Below, in pieces: positions 35,901 through 46,328 of a DNA stretch of 64,000 nucleotides (position 1 is the first letter of the stretch; every line of letters begins with the position of its first letter). The position numbers and the translations under genes were made by a program. Origin of the DNA: Sphaerolaimus hirsutus (lineage: Eukaryota > Nematoda > Chromadorea > Monhysterida > Sphaerolaimidae); assembly GCA_964036195.1 (NCBI GenBank), contig OZ038458.1:15513832-15577831 (forward strand), read 5' to 3'. A model generated the notes under the pieces. It saw nothing but the letters and a program-made list of their open reading frames with translations, was not told the origin of the DNA and did no database searches.

Positions 35901-37674
35901 AGCTCCCCAGACGCACCTTGTGTTGCTTCTCCGGCAGCAGCTGCAGCTTCACATAGGGATCCATCGTGTGCACCTCATTGGCATCCTTGTCCGATCCCTT
36001 GGGGCTGTTCACCACGTTGGGCGGGCACTTGAGCCCTTCAGCCTTGGTGACGCTCACCACCAGAGCTTCCTTGTCGGGCGCGTAGCGCAGGGTCAGGTGC
36101 ACGGTGCCCTTGCTGTGCCAGCTGGCCGTGTCCGAGTCGGTCGTGTCCACTGTGGTCGTGCTGACGGCGTCCATGACTTCTAGGCTCGTGTTCGCCTGCG
36201 ATGGGGGTTTACTTAAGGTTGGGACGAGAAGGATTAGGTATATTGTTTTACATGCAAGAAAAAGTGAATTTCAGCAATAACTGAAAGGTTAACCACTGTG
36301 GATCCCTATGTGTGTGCCCAATTTTGTTGCTACTCTTTATTCTTCTTCGTTTTCCGAACACCGTATCCCGTATTTCTTCTAATAGAACGGCATACCTCCA
36401 ATAGAAGGGCACCTCCAATTAGAACGGCAGGTTTTGGCACGTTTTTGCGCTTACGAAAAAAATAGGTAGGTATACCTAACGGCAGCCTCCAATAGAACGG
36501 CAGGTGAATAAGTTGACGAATAAATAGAACGGTGCTCTCCTATTAGAAGAAATACTATATCTCGAAACCCCATAATTCGTTATTTCACCAATAAAATTTG
36601 AGGTGATTACATCACTCGAGTAGGGATTATTATTTCGTCAGTATTTTCATCAAAGTTTATCATATTTCCCCCATGTGAACCAACCGAACGGCCCGGCTCT
36701 TCGATCGGGCTCATCTGTAGGTTCGGTGTGGCCGACCTGCTCAAATTATCACCCAGATGCTGACCCGCGCGGGGCGGCTGACTCGTTTCCGGACTCTACA
36801 TGTTCATTTTTCATTAATTTCAATTTCAATGTTTTTTTCATTTCATAAACATTGATACCTGGTTGAAGCAAGGTCAATAAACCTCACCTGTATCGGACTG
36901 GGGCTATTCTTCAATCCAGACGGGCCGGCCGCAGTCTTGTAGCTCACCACCGGCTTGACCTGCTGCGGCAGCACGAACTGCTTCAGCTGGCTGCTGTCGT
37001 CCACCACTCCCCCCGCGCTGCCCTTGGTCGAGTTGCTGCGGCGGTGGCGCAGCACTAGCAGCGCTAGCATGGCGATGGCGGCGACGAATAGTGCCGACGC
37101 CAGCGCCACCCCGAGTAGATTGGCCTCGCCGTGTTGAACTTCTGTGAAGACTTTACATGAGGAGACATGGTGCCGGTTCCGGACCCTGTAAAATGTCAAA
37201 TGTCATGCAAAGTGTCAAAAGTCATGTAAAATGCCCGGTGAAATGGCAAACACGTTTGCCATTTTACCGGGCATTTTACATGACGTTTGACACTTTGCAT
37301 GACATTTTACAGGGCATTTTACAGTGCCTCCGACTGCCCCGGTGTGTATGCAATCGATGAATATCGGTGTTACTCGAAAGACATGCCGATGCATGGTATT
37401 CACTGCCGCGGCGAACCGATAAGGAACTAATCAAAATCAAATCAAAATATCGGATGCGCTGTAACCAACCCGGCCTGAAGACTTCATCGAACGCATCGCG
37501 GCGCTTCTGCACGTTATCGCTTATTCCTTCGTCCGCGCCGCCCTTCATCAAATCGTACACGCCGCCGTTATCGAGATTGTCGCCGTCAAAATCATAATTT
37601 CCATATCCATAATCGCCATACAGCTGCTCTAGCGGCTGATCATAAACATCTCTCGGATTCACCAGAAGTTGCAT
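32980..37674 (-). CDS. Syt4: Synaptotagmin-4/11-type protein, 8 exons
   Basis: Exons, in transcript order: 37674-37470, 37141-36888, 36195-35917, 35852-35728, 35585-35465, 35094-34822, 34195-34079 and 33033-32980. All are in phase; product 475 residues. The layout is an acidic Tyr/Gly/Asp-rich lumenal segment (1-75), one membrane helix (about 77-99) followed by RHRR, a linker, C2A (about 182-320) and C2B (about 334-470). Synaptotagmins are vesicle membrane proteins whose C2 domains bind phospholipid and SNAREs, often with calcium. The Syt4/11 class is indicated by [50 protein letters not shown] and [11 protein letters not shown]. In C2A the third calcium-ligand Asp is Ala285 and loop 1 is enlarged. 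C2B keeps Asp in [13 protein letters not shown] and VMDWD, with Glu at the fifth site. Confidence 0.93.
33416..34068. repeat. AGTCGACAAGTCC repeat element, copy 1
   Basis: It begins GAGGCGTCTACTTCTAAAAG and ends in the complement, CTTTTAGAAGTAGAGGCCTC. The word AAGTCGACAAGTCC recurs inside. The whole of about 650 bp is repeated in opposite orientation at 43414-44055. It lies in the last intron of the synaptotagmin gene. Each copy keeps an open frame of over 100 codons containing the phrase LVQEVDKS twice, without recognisable domains. Confidence 0.7.
34217..34773. mobile_element. TACCGTATTT foldback element with nested repeat
   Basis: The left end CCGTATTTCCTCGAAATAC and the right end AAAATACGG enclose an inserted foldback at 34449-34678 whose ends are CCTACACACACTAGTTTTCA and its complement. 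Both lie in the intron between exons 6 and 7 of the synaptotagmin gene. Confidence 0.6.
35155..35402. mobile_element. Foldback element, CTCACACACATT termini
   Basis: The left end GGGCTCACACACATTAAAATT with GTGTCAACT is mirrored by GTCAACTAATGTGTGTGGGCCC at the right. It lies between exons 5 and 6 of the synaptotagmin gene. It resembles 60582-60768. Confidence 0.5.
36367..36551. mobile_element. CCGTATTTCTTCTAATAGAACGG MITE, short copy
   Basis: The inverted ends CCGTATTTCTTCTAATAGA and CTATTAGAAGAAATAC enclose repeated AATAGAACGGCA words. It matches the gapped element at 7904-8309. It lies in the intron between exons 2 and 3 of the synaptotagmin gene. Confidence 0.6.
37187..37326. repeat. Near-perfect hairpin, CCTGTAAAATGTCA arms
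   Basis: CCCTGTAAAATGTCA with CATGCAAAGTGTCAAA is mirrored by TTTGACACTTTGCATGAC and ending in ATTTTACAGG. The hairpin sits in synaptotagmin intron 1, about 45 bp upstream of the 3' splice site of exon 2, and its ACAGG end makes a decoy acceptor there. Related hairpins lie near 56.34-56.48, 62.03-62.33 and 62.86-62.96 kb. Confidence 0.65.
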
Positions 37675-38003
37675 TTTTACGTAAATAAACTTTCGCCCTG
37701 TGGTAGAGTTTTGTCGGGGAATTTCACGTTATTGAGCGGGCGCCCGTCACCCCGAGTCGACGGGCGGAATGCGGTAAAAATATGTACTGCCGGGTGCGGG
37801 CGGCCGCAGCGGCGCGCGGAGGAACACTGAATTGACTATGGCAGAGAGTGCAAGCTGCACAATTGCGCACTTAACATGCGCCCGGGATGAGCATGGGCTC
37901 TGATTGCACTTGGCTTGTTCTACAGACAATGATGACTGAATGGTGATTGGAAAAAATGGTGTTAAAAAGTGTCTAGAACTTGTCGATAGCGGTTTTTCGC
38001 ATT
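37675..38003. promoter_or_regulatory. Probable promoter region of the synaptotagmin gene
   Basis: This is the unique, moderately GC-rich sequence directly upstream of the synaptotagmin start codon, before the repeats resume at 38004. No core promoter motif is clear, so the assignment rests on position only. Confidence 0.3.
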
Positions 38004-38414
38004 ACCGTATTTCTCCGTGTAAACCGCCCCCCCGTGCACAACGCCCGGGGCGTTATACAGCTTTATAGCGCCTCCGGGGCGCTATACTTGGTTTCAAAAA
38101 ACGTTAGCCAAGTTGAAATGTAACATGACAAATCAAGCTGGACGGTAATGAAACGTCCACTTGGTTTGAACTGTTTGAATGTTGTGTCTTTCAACAGGCA
38201 TTGTTATTCCGTATTATGCACGTTTTTGCATTGAATTCGCTGCACGCTGGGAACGAATAGAAATTATGTAAATTTTTTAGCAAAAAGTTGCCATGCATAA
38301 CGCCCCCCTCCAAATGAACTAACGCCCGGGCGTTATACAAGTTTCAAAAAAAGGTTGCTGAAAAGTGCCTCGGTTTTGTATTACACCCGGGCGGTTTACA
38401 CGGAGAAATACGGT
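38004..38414. mobile_element. TACCGTATTTCTCCGTGTAA foldback element
   Basis: The left end ACCGTATTTCTCCGTGTAAA and the right end GGTTTACACGGAGAAATACGGT are exact complements, flanked by TA. CGCCCGGGGCG-like words occur inside both arms. It differs from its relatives inside but shares the outer ACCGTATTT. Confidence 0.7.
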
Positions 38415-39547
38415 ATATACAGAAAATAAGTAGCAGCAGCACTGCCAATTGCAAAAGAACAATACCGAAAAGTTGCATGAAAACCACACCATGGCTCATT
38501 CAGTTCAAGGCACCATGATCCATCCATTCACATTCATTTAGTGAAGGGCGACATCCATTCAGTGATAAGAAATGGAAAATAGGATTTATCATCATAGAAA
38601 ATATACTGTATTTGGTCTAATAGAAGAGCGCCAATTGAATTTTTCATAACTTTTTTCCACGGAACCATAAACATGGTGTATGTATGTCTGAACTCTGAAC
38701 ATATCCTGTTTTGTCACATTTTTTATCAGTTTTGGGTATGTAAATACCTATTCTTTACTATGAACCTTCTTGAACATTGCTGATGAAATAATAAACCCCC
38801 TCAAAATTTTCCGGTGAAAAAAAAACATGGGGAAATATGGCATCTTTTTATATGGTTAAATGAATCTGTGGACGAAATCATTCTACGGTTTGTATATTTA
38901 TAAGCATACCTAACTGGATGCACACACATAACATTATTGCTATTGCTAAAGATGCTTATTCAAACTGATGAAAAATATTGACACTGAAGTGTGTGTGGGC
39001 TCAACAATTTCCATACACCTAAAATATCTACGTTCACATGAAAAACATGGCAATTAATTCATCAATCAATACATATAGGTACTCAAGATGTGAGACCCAT
39101 GTCATTCCATACACTAATTTTATGGGTGTAATTAACACTCAAGTATGTTAAGTGCACTTGGATGTAAGTGTAGCCTGCTGTGACGAAGCCTCAGCACTCC
39201 GCGGTCCCTGTTCTGTTGCTGAAGCTGCAGTCATGCAATGTTCATGTTTATTCCATCGAGTGGAGTTGGGAAGCAAACTCGAGGTTTGATATTTTGGAGA
39301 TACAAACACATTCCACGAGACAACATGAACGATGAATGCATAACATGAACGTCATACGATAGCAAAGCCATTTTCACAAAAATGTTTATATTACAGTTGT
39401 ATTTATAGTCTTGAAAAAGCCCCCTTTCTATCAAAACAGCTAGCAAGAGTTTCACAAATTGCGGAGCCACATCGTGTTGTAAATTTGTGCTTTTAATGCT
39501 CTGTGCGTGCGATACGCATATCTGACGGGGTGTTTTCAAATGAGTTT
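38415..39547. other. Intergenic, no gene seen
   Basis: Mostly unique AT-rich sequence. Fragments of the TACCGTATTT family occur at 38.63-38.85 kb, and a decayed CACACACATAAC...TGTGTGTGGGC foldback at about 38.93-39.00 kb. No exon is supported. Confidence 0.35.
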
Positions 39548-40420
39548 CCGTATTTCCTCGAATTACCCGTGTGGGTTTATTTTTTCAAATTTTTGGAAAT
39601 TTTGAGGGGGGTGGGGGTAGGGTTCAAACGGGATCCCGATCCCGATCCCGGATCCCGTGAAATTCCGGGATTTACCAGTCCCGATCCCGATCCCGATCCC
39701 GAAACCCCAATCCCGATCCCGATCCCGATCCCGAAATCTCAAAAATACCAATCCCGATCCCGATCCCGATCCCGAAAATTTTCAAATCCCGATCCCGATC
39801 CCGAGAAACTCCCAAGTCCGGGATCCCGATCCCGGAAAAATTAGTGGAAATTATAAGAAGTGAAATAATGACGTTTTTGCATGCAAAAAAGTGGATGCAA
39901 ACCCCCAGCGTAAATTTTATGCCACTTTTCTGGCATCCAACAGTGTTTTGAGACCTTAATGAACAACTGTGAATGCCAGAAAAATGGCCAAAATCTCTAT
40001 CCCTAGAACCCAATCCCGATCCCGGAAAAATGCCTATCCCAATCCCGATCCCGATCCCGTGACCCCAATCCCGGCCAATCCCGATCCCGATCCCGATCCC
40101 GAAATCTCAAAAAACGAATCCCGATCCCGATCCCGATCCCGAAACCCCAATCCCGATCCCGATCCCGATCCCGAAATCTCAAAAAGTGAATCCCGATCCC
40201 GATCCCGATCCCGAAAAGTCAATCCCGTTTGAACCCTAGGTGGGGGTAAACGAGGACGGGGTTTATTATTTCGGCAGAAATTAGTTTTACTCGCAGTACT
40301 AATTTGTTGTGTGTAACGTATGCAGGCGTACGCAATTTGGGAGGAGAGGGTATTTCGAGCGGGGTTTATTAACTCATAGTGCCCATTTTGAGGGGTGGGG
40401 TATTTCGAGGAAATACGGTA
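39548..40420. mobile_element. TACCGTATTT element interrupted by a hAT MITE
   Basis: The left end CCGTATTTCCTCGAATTACC and the right end GGTATTTCGAGGAAATACGG belong together. The hAT element at 39618-40238 splits them and must be the younger insertion. Confidence 0.65.
39610..40246. mobile_element. GATCCC-array hAT MITE, TSD GGTGGGGG
   Basis: The element (39618-40238) begins TAGGGTTCAAACGGGATCCC and ends CCCGTTTGAACCCTA, flanked by GGTGGGGG twice. Arrays of the hexamer CCCGAT fill both ends in inverse orientation around a unique core (39840-40010) containing GGCATCCAACAGTGTTTTGA. The core is shared with 48107-48546. The long Pro-Asp repeat frames are array artefacts. Confidence 0.87.
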
Positions 40421-42230
40421 TTTTTCCTCGCGTTGCCTACACCAGCAATTTTTTCCAGCGTGGGCGTAATATACGCTATTAATACCTATTTAATCTTTTT
40501 CATGTCTCTGCGCAACGGAAATTAACTATGCCTAGCCATTTTGAAATTTCCGATGAAAATTGCAATCACTACCCAACAGCCCCACGTCATAGCGTATCCT
40601 AATTCCTAAGCGTGAATTTAGTATTTATGTATCTATCCGACATATTTATCATAAGCGGATAGCCATCAGATTTTGCTGCCACGCAACACACGACGGCAAC
40701 AGCAATAACTTTGAGTAGACAGACCGCTTTGCCAGCACTAGTGCAGTAAAAAGCAGCGGGGGCGAAAGCAGTAGGGAGCCGTGCTTTATTGGGCCGGCAT
40801 GTAGTCCCAGCACAGCATACGTAGACCAAGTCCGTTGCGCATGCGCGTCTACAGGGTGTCCGCTTTCAGTTTCTGCGGCAGCCTTTCACTGGACATCTGT
40901 GGATGTGCACTAACACCGATGTGTACCGAATGACACACTGCAGAGGAGGCTACCGTAATATGACGAATGAAACGACGGTCGAAAGTCACGTGAAACAGCA
41001 CTTGGGGAATTATCCGGCAATTAGTGAAAGGAATGTACGTGAAGAGAAAAATATACTTTTTAGTGGTTGGGTGGAAAAAGGGTCGATTTAAAAATACGGT
41101 CATTTTGGCTGACCAATTACCGTTTTTGTTTGCACAGGAGATTTGTGCAACATTTGCATGTTCATTTGCAGTGTATCACTGCAAAGGACGTCGATAAAGA
41201 TCGTGAATTTAGCAGGTGGTTCAAATATGAATATTGAAGTAAGTTAGCGATGAAAAATAGGTATATTGATATGTACATGAAGAATTCACAGTAAAAATTG
41301 CAACTTCTAGTTCAGTATATTGTAACTTGTAATTTTAAGTAACCTCCAAGCTTTTGACTTTCATATTTCACATGGAATTAAATAACCGAATTTAGTATTG
41401 TGAATATTCTAATTTTTTGGAATACATTGCATTTTCGAAATTTTCTGCTGAATTTTTGTCACATCTTAATCTTTTGTGGCCTTACCGCAGATACATTTCC
41501 ACATTTATGTTCTGCCGGTATGGATAGATACGCGTAAAATTTATGTTTTAGAAAAAGTTTTCACTTCACTTTCTGGGTCCTTAACGTACATGTCATGCGT
41601 TTTTGTACAAAACTTAGCGAAAATCATCGACGTTTCATTATGTTTAACTTTCGTGTACCATTTCGTAAATACAGAGCTCATGCCGCCAGCGGATTGCACG
41701 CATTTAATCCATTGTCTACGCATTATCCGGCATCGATGACCACTTCAAAAGTCGAGCCGAACTCCGCCTCATCGATGCATACCGTATTCTTAAATCGACC
41801 CTTTTTCCCCCCTGCGCTTTTTAGTTGTTAATTCAGATGGGATATGGTAGATTTCCGTGGAAGTGTGCCCTCAGTGAGTTAATACGCCCCATGCATCATG
41901 TGCACAGTTTCCACTTAATATGGGGCATTGCCCCCGACGATAGGATTAAAGAAATTTCATTTCTTCGCAATCTCCGGCGGCCAGAGGGAGCTCCGAGGGG
42001 CATCACTACCCCAGTATTGATTGCCGCTCGCAGCCATGCACTTAGCATCCTAGGCAACTCGAAATTGCTCCCCGACAGAGGTTTATGAATGGATTTGTCC
42101 GTCCGTGGTGCAGCTTCAATGGTGGAGGAAGTGAAAGCGATACCCCCCCCCCAACCCGACCGGAATATTACTGTGAAAATTTGGCGACTCGGTTCGGTGG
42201 TAAATTGTCTTTAGCTTTCACGAACATCAA
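40421..42230. other. Intergenic, weak open frames only
   Basis: An inverted pair GGAAAAAGGGTCGATTTAAAA at 41071 and TTAAATCGACCCTTTTTCC at 41790 brackets about 700 bp and suggests another foldback element. Open frames at 41476-41831 and 41825-42088 overlap each other and lack splice partners or recognisable domains. Confidence 0.35.
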
Positions 42231-42421
42231 TGTGCCTACGCACACTAGTTTTCATCGTGACTTTGGTGAAAACTGAAATTTAATTTAAATTCAAATGGAT
42301 CAACTCGGTTCAATTATTGGATTTGATTTAAATTTTTATTTAAATTAATGATAGTTCACATTTCAAAATCTGAACACTAAAACACATAGCATGCAATAAT
42401 TGTACACTGACTGGATGGCGA

Positions 42422-43355
42422 GTGGCGACTAGTGATGTAAAAGCACCGGGGCACCGGTGCCCCGGTGCTGGGCACCGAAGGGCACCAGCACCGGTGCTGG
42501 TGCGGTGCCATTGCAATCTTCAGGGGTGCCATGCCGGTGCCGGTGCCATTTTTTTCAGAATAGCACCGGTGCCGGTGCGGTGCGGTGCCATTTTTTTGCC
42601 GGTGCCAAAGGTGCTAGCACCAGGGCCAAAGTAAAAGGCACCGGGAAAGGCACCGGCCAAGGCTTCATGTGCTGTGCAATTTTGTCCATAGTATGTGCTT
42701 ATTCATATTTGAAAAAAACAGCGATATATTTACCCAACCGTTTTTGCCTATTTTCTAAACCTCCCATCAAATAAATATACCTACTGTGAAATCCATTATA
42801 CCCAATGTGTGATCTGATGAGCGAATCTAAAATTTTTATATTTTGTATTTATCTTACTTGTTTGTTCAAAATTAGTTGTCAGTTTATGACAGAGATAGTT
42901 CCATTCTCTGTACAGCAACGACCCCGATCAGTAGACAATAGTGGCTATGGACATTGTAGTGAATAAAATATTTCATCTTTCATTTGTAATCATTGTAATT
43001 GCTTCATAAAAGTGATTGCCACATCATTCTGATCATTTTAAGTGCTCAACCATCAAAATCGGTTGAAAATTCATGGAAATATGCACTTCCAAAGGTGAGA
43101 CCACTGAGAAACTGCCCGATATTTACTTCAGAAATTCCAGCCCGGTGCGGTGCCTTTCGGTGCTAGCACCGGCAACCCGCCGGTGCCCTTCGGTGCCGGT
43201 GCCATTTTTTCCAAAAGGCACCGGTGCCGGTGCGGTGCGGTGCCATTTTCTGGCCGGTGCCCCAGGGTGCCAGGTGCCCTTTTCATGCGTTGGCAGAGGT
43301 GCCGGTGCGGTGCGGTGCCATTTTTCCCGGTGCCTTTAACATCACTAGTGGCGAC
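42422..43355. mobile_element. CACCGG-array hAT MITE, TSD GTGGCGAC
   Basis: The element (42430-43347) starts TAGTGATGTAAAAGCACCGG and ends GGTGCCTTTAACATCACTA, flanked by GTGGCGAC on both sides. It matches 12176-13135 nearly base for base including the core TTCATGTGCTGTGCAATTTT, with a small internal deletion. Confidence 0.87.
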
Positions 43356-43413
43356 ATGTCGCTATTTCAGTTTTCACTATGCAAAGGTGCAAACCACAGT
43401 TGTTAATGCATAT

Positions 43414-44055
43414 TTGAGGCCTCTACTTCTAAAAGTCGACAAGTCCACAAAATATGATTTTGAGTAAATCACATTTTAAGTTTCGGACCCAATTCCAGGC
43501 CCGTGGTGCGTGTCCAATTTGGCTCTCCTATGCTTTCCATTAAGTTCAATATGTTGACAATAAAGTGTCAAATTTTCAGCCACTGCTCTCAACCTTTATG
43601 TGAACAATTGGGTGTCCATAAATTTCCATTCGGTCAGAGCAACACTGTTTTTGGGAGGGAATTGGACTTGTCGACTTCTTGCACTAACAAACATTTTTGT
43701 TCCCGGGTAAGCCGAGGCTGCCTTATGGGCAATTTATGCACTTGTTGACTTTTAGAAGTAGCTGTCCATAGTGGACATATCACATTTCTTGCTATTTTTT
43801 CCCATAAAAAAGGAAGCGGAGGGATGGACTTGTCGACTTCTTGCACTAAACTAGGTGGACTTGTCGACTTCTTGCCCGAAATTTTTGCATTTTTCTCCAA
43901 AAATGTCAAATTTGGCACTTTGCCATATGGGCATGTGAGGTCAAACATTTTATGGAAAATGATAGAAATGTGTGGAAGTAGCCCCAGATGACGTTTCCGG
44001 GCCTCACTCGAAATTTTCATATTTTGGACTTGTCGACTTTTAGAAGTAGACGCCT
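43414..44055. repeat. AGTCGACAAGTCC repeat element, copy 2
   Basis: This is the inverse-orientation copy of 33416-34068, with matching ends AGGCCTCTACTTCTAAAAG and CTTTTAGAAGTAGACGCCT. On the minus strand it contains an open frame of 144 codons parallel to the one in copy 1. Confidence 0.7.
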
Positions 44056-44456
44056 GATTTACTTTCACTCAAAAAGTACACCTACTCGAGTACCGAGTAA
44101 ATACGCATACGCATACTTTAGAAAAGTATCTGTACTCAATTGTACGCTTACTTTTTGAGAGTATTCAAGTACAGTAGAGTAATTATCGTGAGTACAGAAA
44201 GAGTATTTTTGCCATTCAAGACAGCTGCTTCTTATAAAGAATACTTATCAATACAAAGAAAACACCTTTTTGTTATAAACAAAGGGTAAACATTCATAAT
44301 GCATCGTAAACATCCAGAACGAAATTTTGAATTTTACCTGCTTTTACGCTTTCCAGGGAAAAATACTCACGTTTGAGCTTTCTGGAAAAACGTATTTTAC
44401 TCTCATTTACTCGCAAGTAAATGAAAACATTCTGGTGCAAACTAGTGTGCGTAGGC

Positions 44457-45879
44457 ATAATGGAGTCTTCTAGCGGACGATGATTTCAAAGAGCAATTCA
44501 AACAAAATGTGTTGCGGTTAAGACCATTTCGAGAAACAAAGATGGCTCCCATCTCGTTTATTGCAGCTGGAAAGTAGTTAAAACAAGCGCTCAGACGGAG
44601 GCATTCGAGCATTCGAGCATGAAATCATCACGCCTTGAATTCATTCCTACACGGGACCGCTTTGCTGTGAAAAAATATGCCGTTAAACATTCCTTCCATG
44701 ACAGGCGGCTATTTTTGCTGTCATTTTTCCCTCCCCGGCACGTTCGGATGTGGGGCTATTAAATACATCATTATCAACGGAATGAGCGACTGTCTATAAA
44801 AATTGAACGCTGCGACTGTTTTGAGTAATGGACTCGCTCGCCATCACCATATACAGTATTATTTTTACCTATAACTCATTCCCGCGAAATGCCTCAGTTA
44901 ATAAGAGTCTGTCGAGCATGTAACCGTTGTGGAACGTGCATAAATCATAATCATTTATAACCGTAAAATAGCTATGTTCGGGGACAGGGCTGATTCATCG
45001 AATTGAGACAGTTTTAGATGCATCAAATACGAAATGAGCATGAAAAAGTTGATATTCTTCACATCTTTGTATGTTAACGCGATAAATTTAACGAAAATCC
45101 TGACAAAAAATACGCCGAGCCTCGAATCAATGGACCCCAACCCAACTTTTTCTGGCGAAATAATAAACCCCCAAATGGCAGTCCCGCACCGTGTAAAGTG
45201 TGTATGCAGAGCAGTCGCTTCGTAGGGGGGGGGGTACCCAGATGCTGCAGCTATCTACCTATCCCAGGCGCCATTCAGCTATCTATCAACTCGAGACAAT
45301 TTTTTTGGCAAAAATCGAATTGCCAAATCCCCCTCTCGAACCGAATCTGGAGTGGTTTTTGATAGAATTTTTTCCCCAATTTTCGGAAAAATTCACTAAC
45401 CTTTTAATTCACTAGTTTTCATAACTTTTTGCCTATTTTCACCTTAAAAATCACCAGTTTATATGCCTTGCCGTATTGCTTATTTTCAGCTAGATTAGAC
45501 CATAAATATATGTGTTTATACACTTTTTTTAGTTGTTTTCTCAAATTTCTAACGATTTTTCTCTATTTTCTACACCTCAAAATATAAGCCTATATATCCG
45601 GAAACCGCTCGAACCCCCCAGAAAATTATTCAGCAATCGATCCATCCGGACAAACGATTTACTATTTATCTGAACCCCCGCAAGGGTCCATATACGTGAC
45701 ATAAGGCTTTTCGAGCAATGGCAAATTCAACCAGCCAGTTCATAGTGGTTTACACATTGAGCACAACTTCAGACAATTCTGAAAATACAATTTCCTCACA
45801 TTTTAAATATTATTAGAGTAAGGCAACCATTAATCAAAACCTAAATATAAAATCTCATGCCAAAAAGAGCACCTAAGCC
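44457..45879. other. Intergenic, no gene seen
   Basis: Unique AT-rich sequence with a fragment of the GATAGATAGCTGAG repeat family at 45.23-45.70 kb in reverse orientation. The OCIA gene's original 3' untranslated region probably lies just below 45880, beyond a transposon insertion. Confidence 0.35.
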
Positions 45880-46328
45880 CAGGGACGTATCCAGGATTTT
45901 GGAGCGGGGGGCTTCGTTTTTACGGAGCCCGGCGAGCGGGGGGGGGGGGCTCAGCCTCCCCCTAAAATTGTACCTACACGGTGGCGGAATAGCGTCACGG
46001 CGCTGGCGCCATTCGTAAGCGCTACGCCATGGCGCCAAAAATCGCTCCTATGTATGTAAATAAATATGAATACGTATTTACATACAGAGTGACAGACACG
46101 CCATTCAGTTTTTACTGTGAATTGAGAGTACGTATCGAGGAACGATTTACTGATATTATAACTGTGATGGAAAAATGCGCACTTGCCACTTTTCATTTCA
46201 AAAATCACCAGTTTATATGCCTGCCGATTGCCGATTTTCACATTGATGAACCTTCAAAAGTGGTACCAAAAGTTTCATTCCCAGCTACATTTCCGGTCTC
46301 ACCCCCTGGATACGTCCTTGCCTAAGCC
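45872..46328. mobile_element. hAT MITE abutting a stop codon, TSD CCTAAGCC
   Basis: The element (45880-46320) begins CAGGGACGTATCCAGG and ends CCTGGATACGTCCTTG, flanked by CCTAAGCC at 45872-45879 and 46321-46328. It is a copy of the family at 24753-25171. The right-hand duplication contains the TAG stop codon (46324-46322, minus strand) of the OCIA-domain gene. Confidence 0.87.

Larger units (their letters stand above)
42231..44456. mobile_element. CCTACGCACACTAG element carrying two insertions
   Basis: The left end TGCCTACGCACACTAGTTTTC and the right end AACTAGTGTGCGTAGGCA are inverted repeats 2.2 kb apart. Between them lie the CACCGG hAT element (42430-43347) and the AGTCGACAAGTCC repeat (43414-44055), so a small foldback element was enlarged by later insertions. 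Confidence 0.6.

Noticed and set aside
39618..40232. Long Pro/Asp/Ile and Arg/Asp repeat proteins
   Set aside because: They are translations of the CCCGAT array of a hAT MITE, open in several frames on both strands.
41476..42088. Overlapping frames of 78-87 codons
   Set aside because: They overlap in different phases, partly lie in a possible foldback, and have no recognisable domain.
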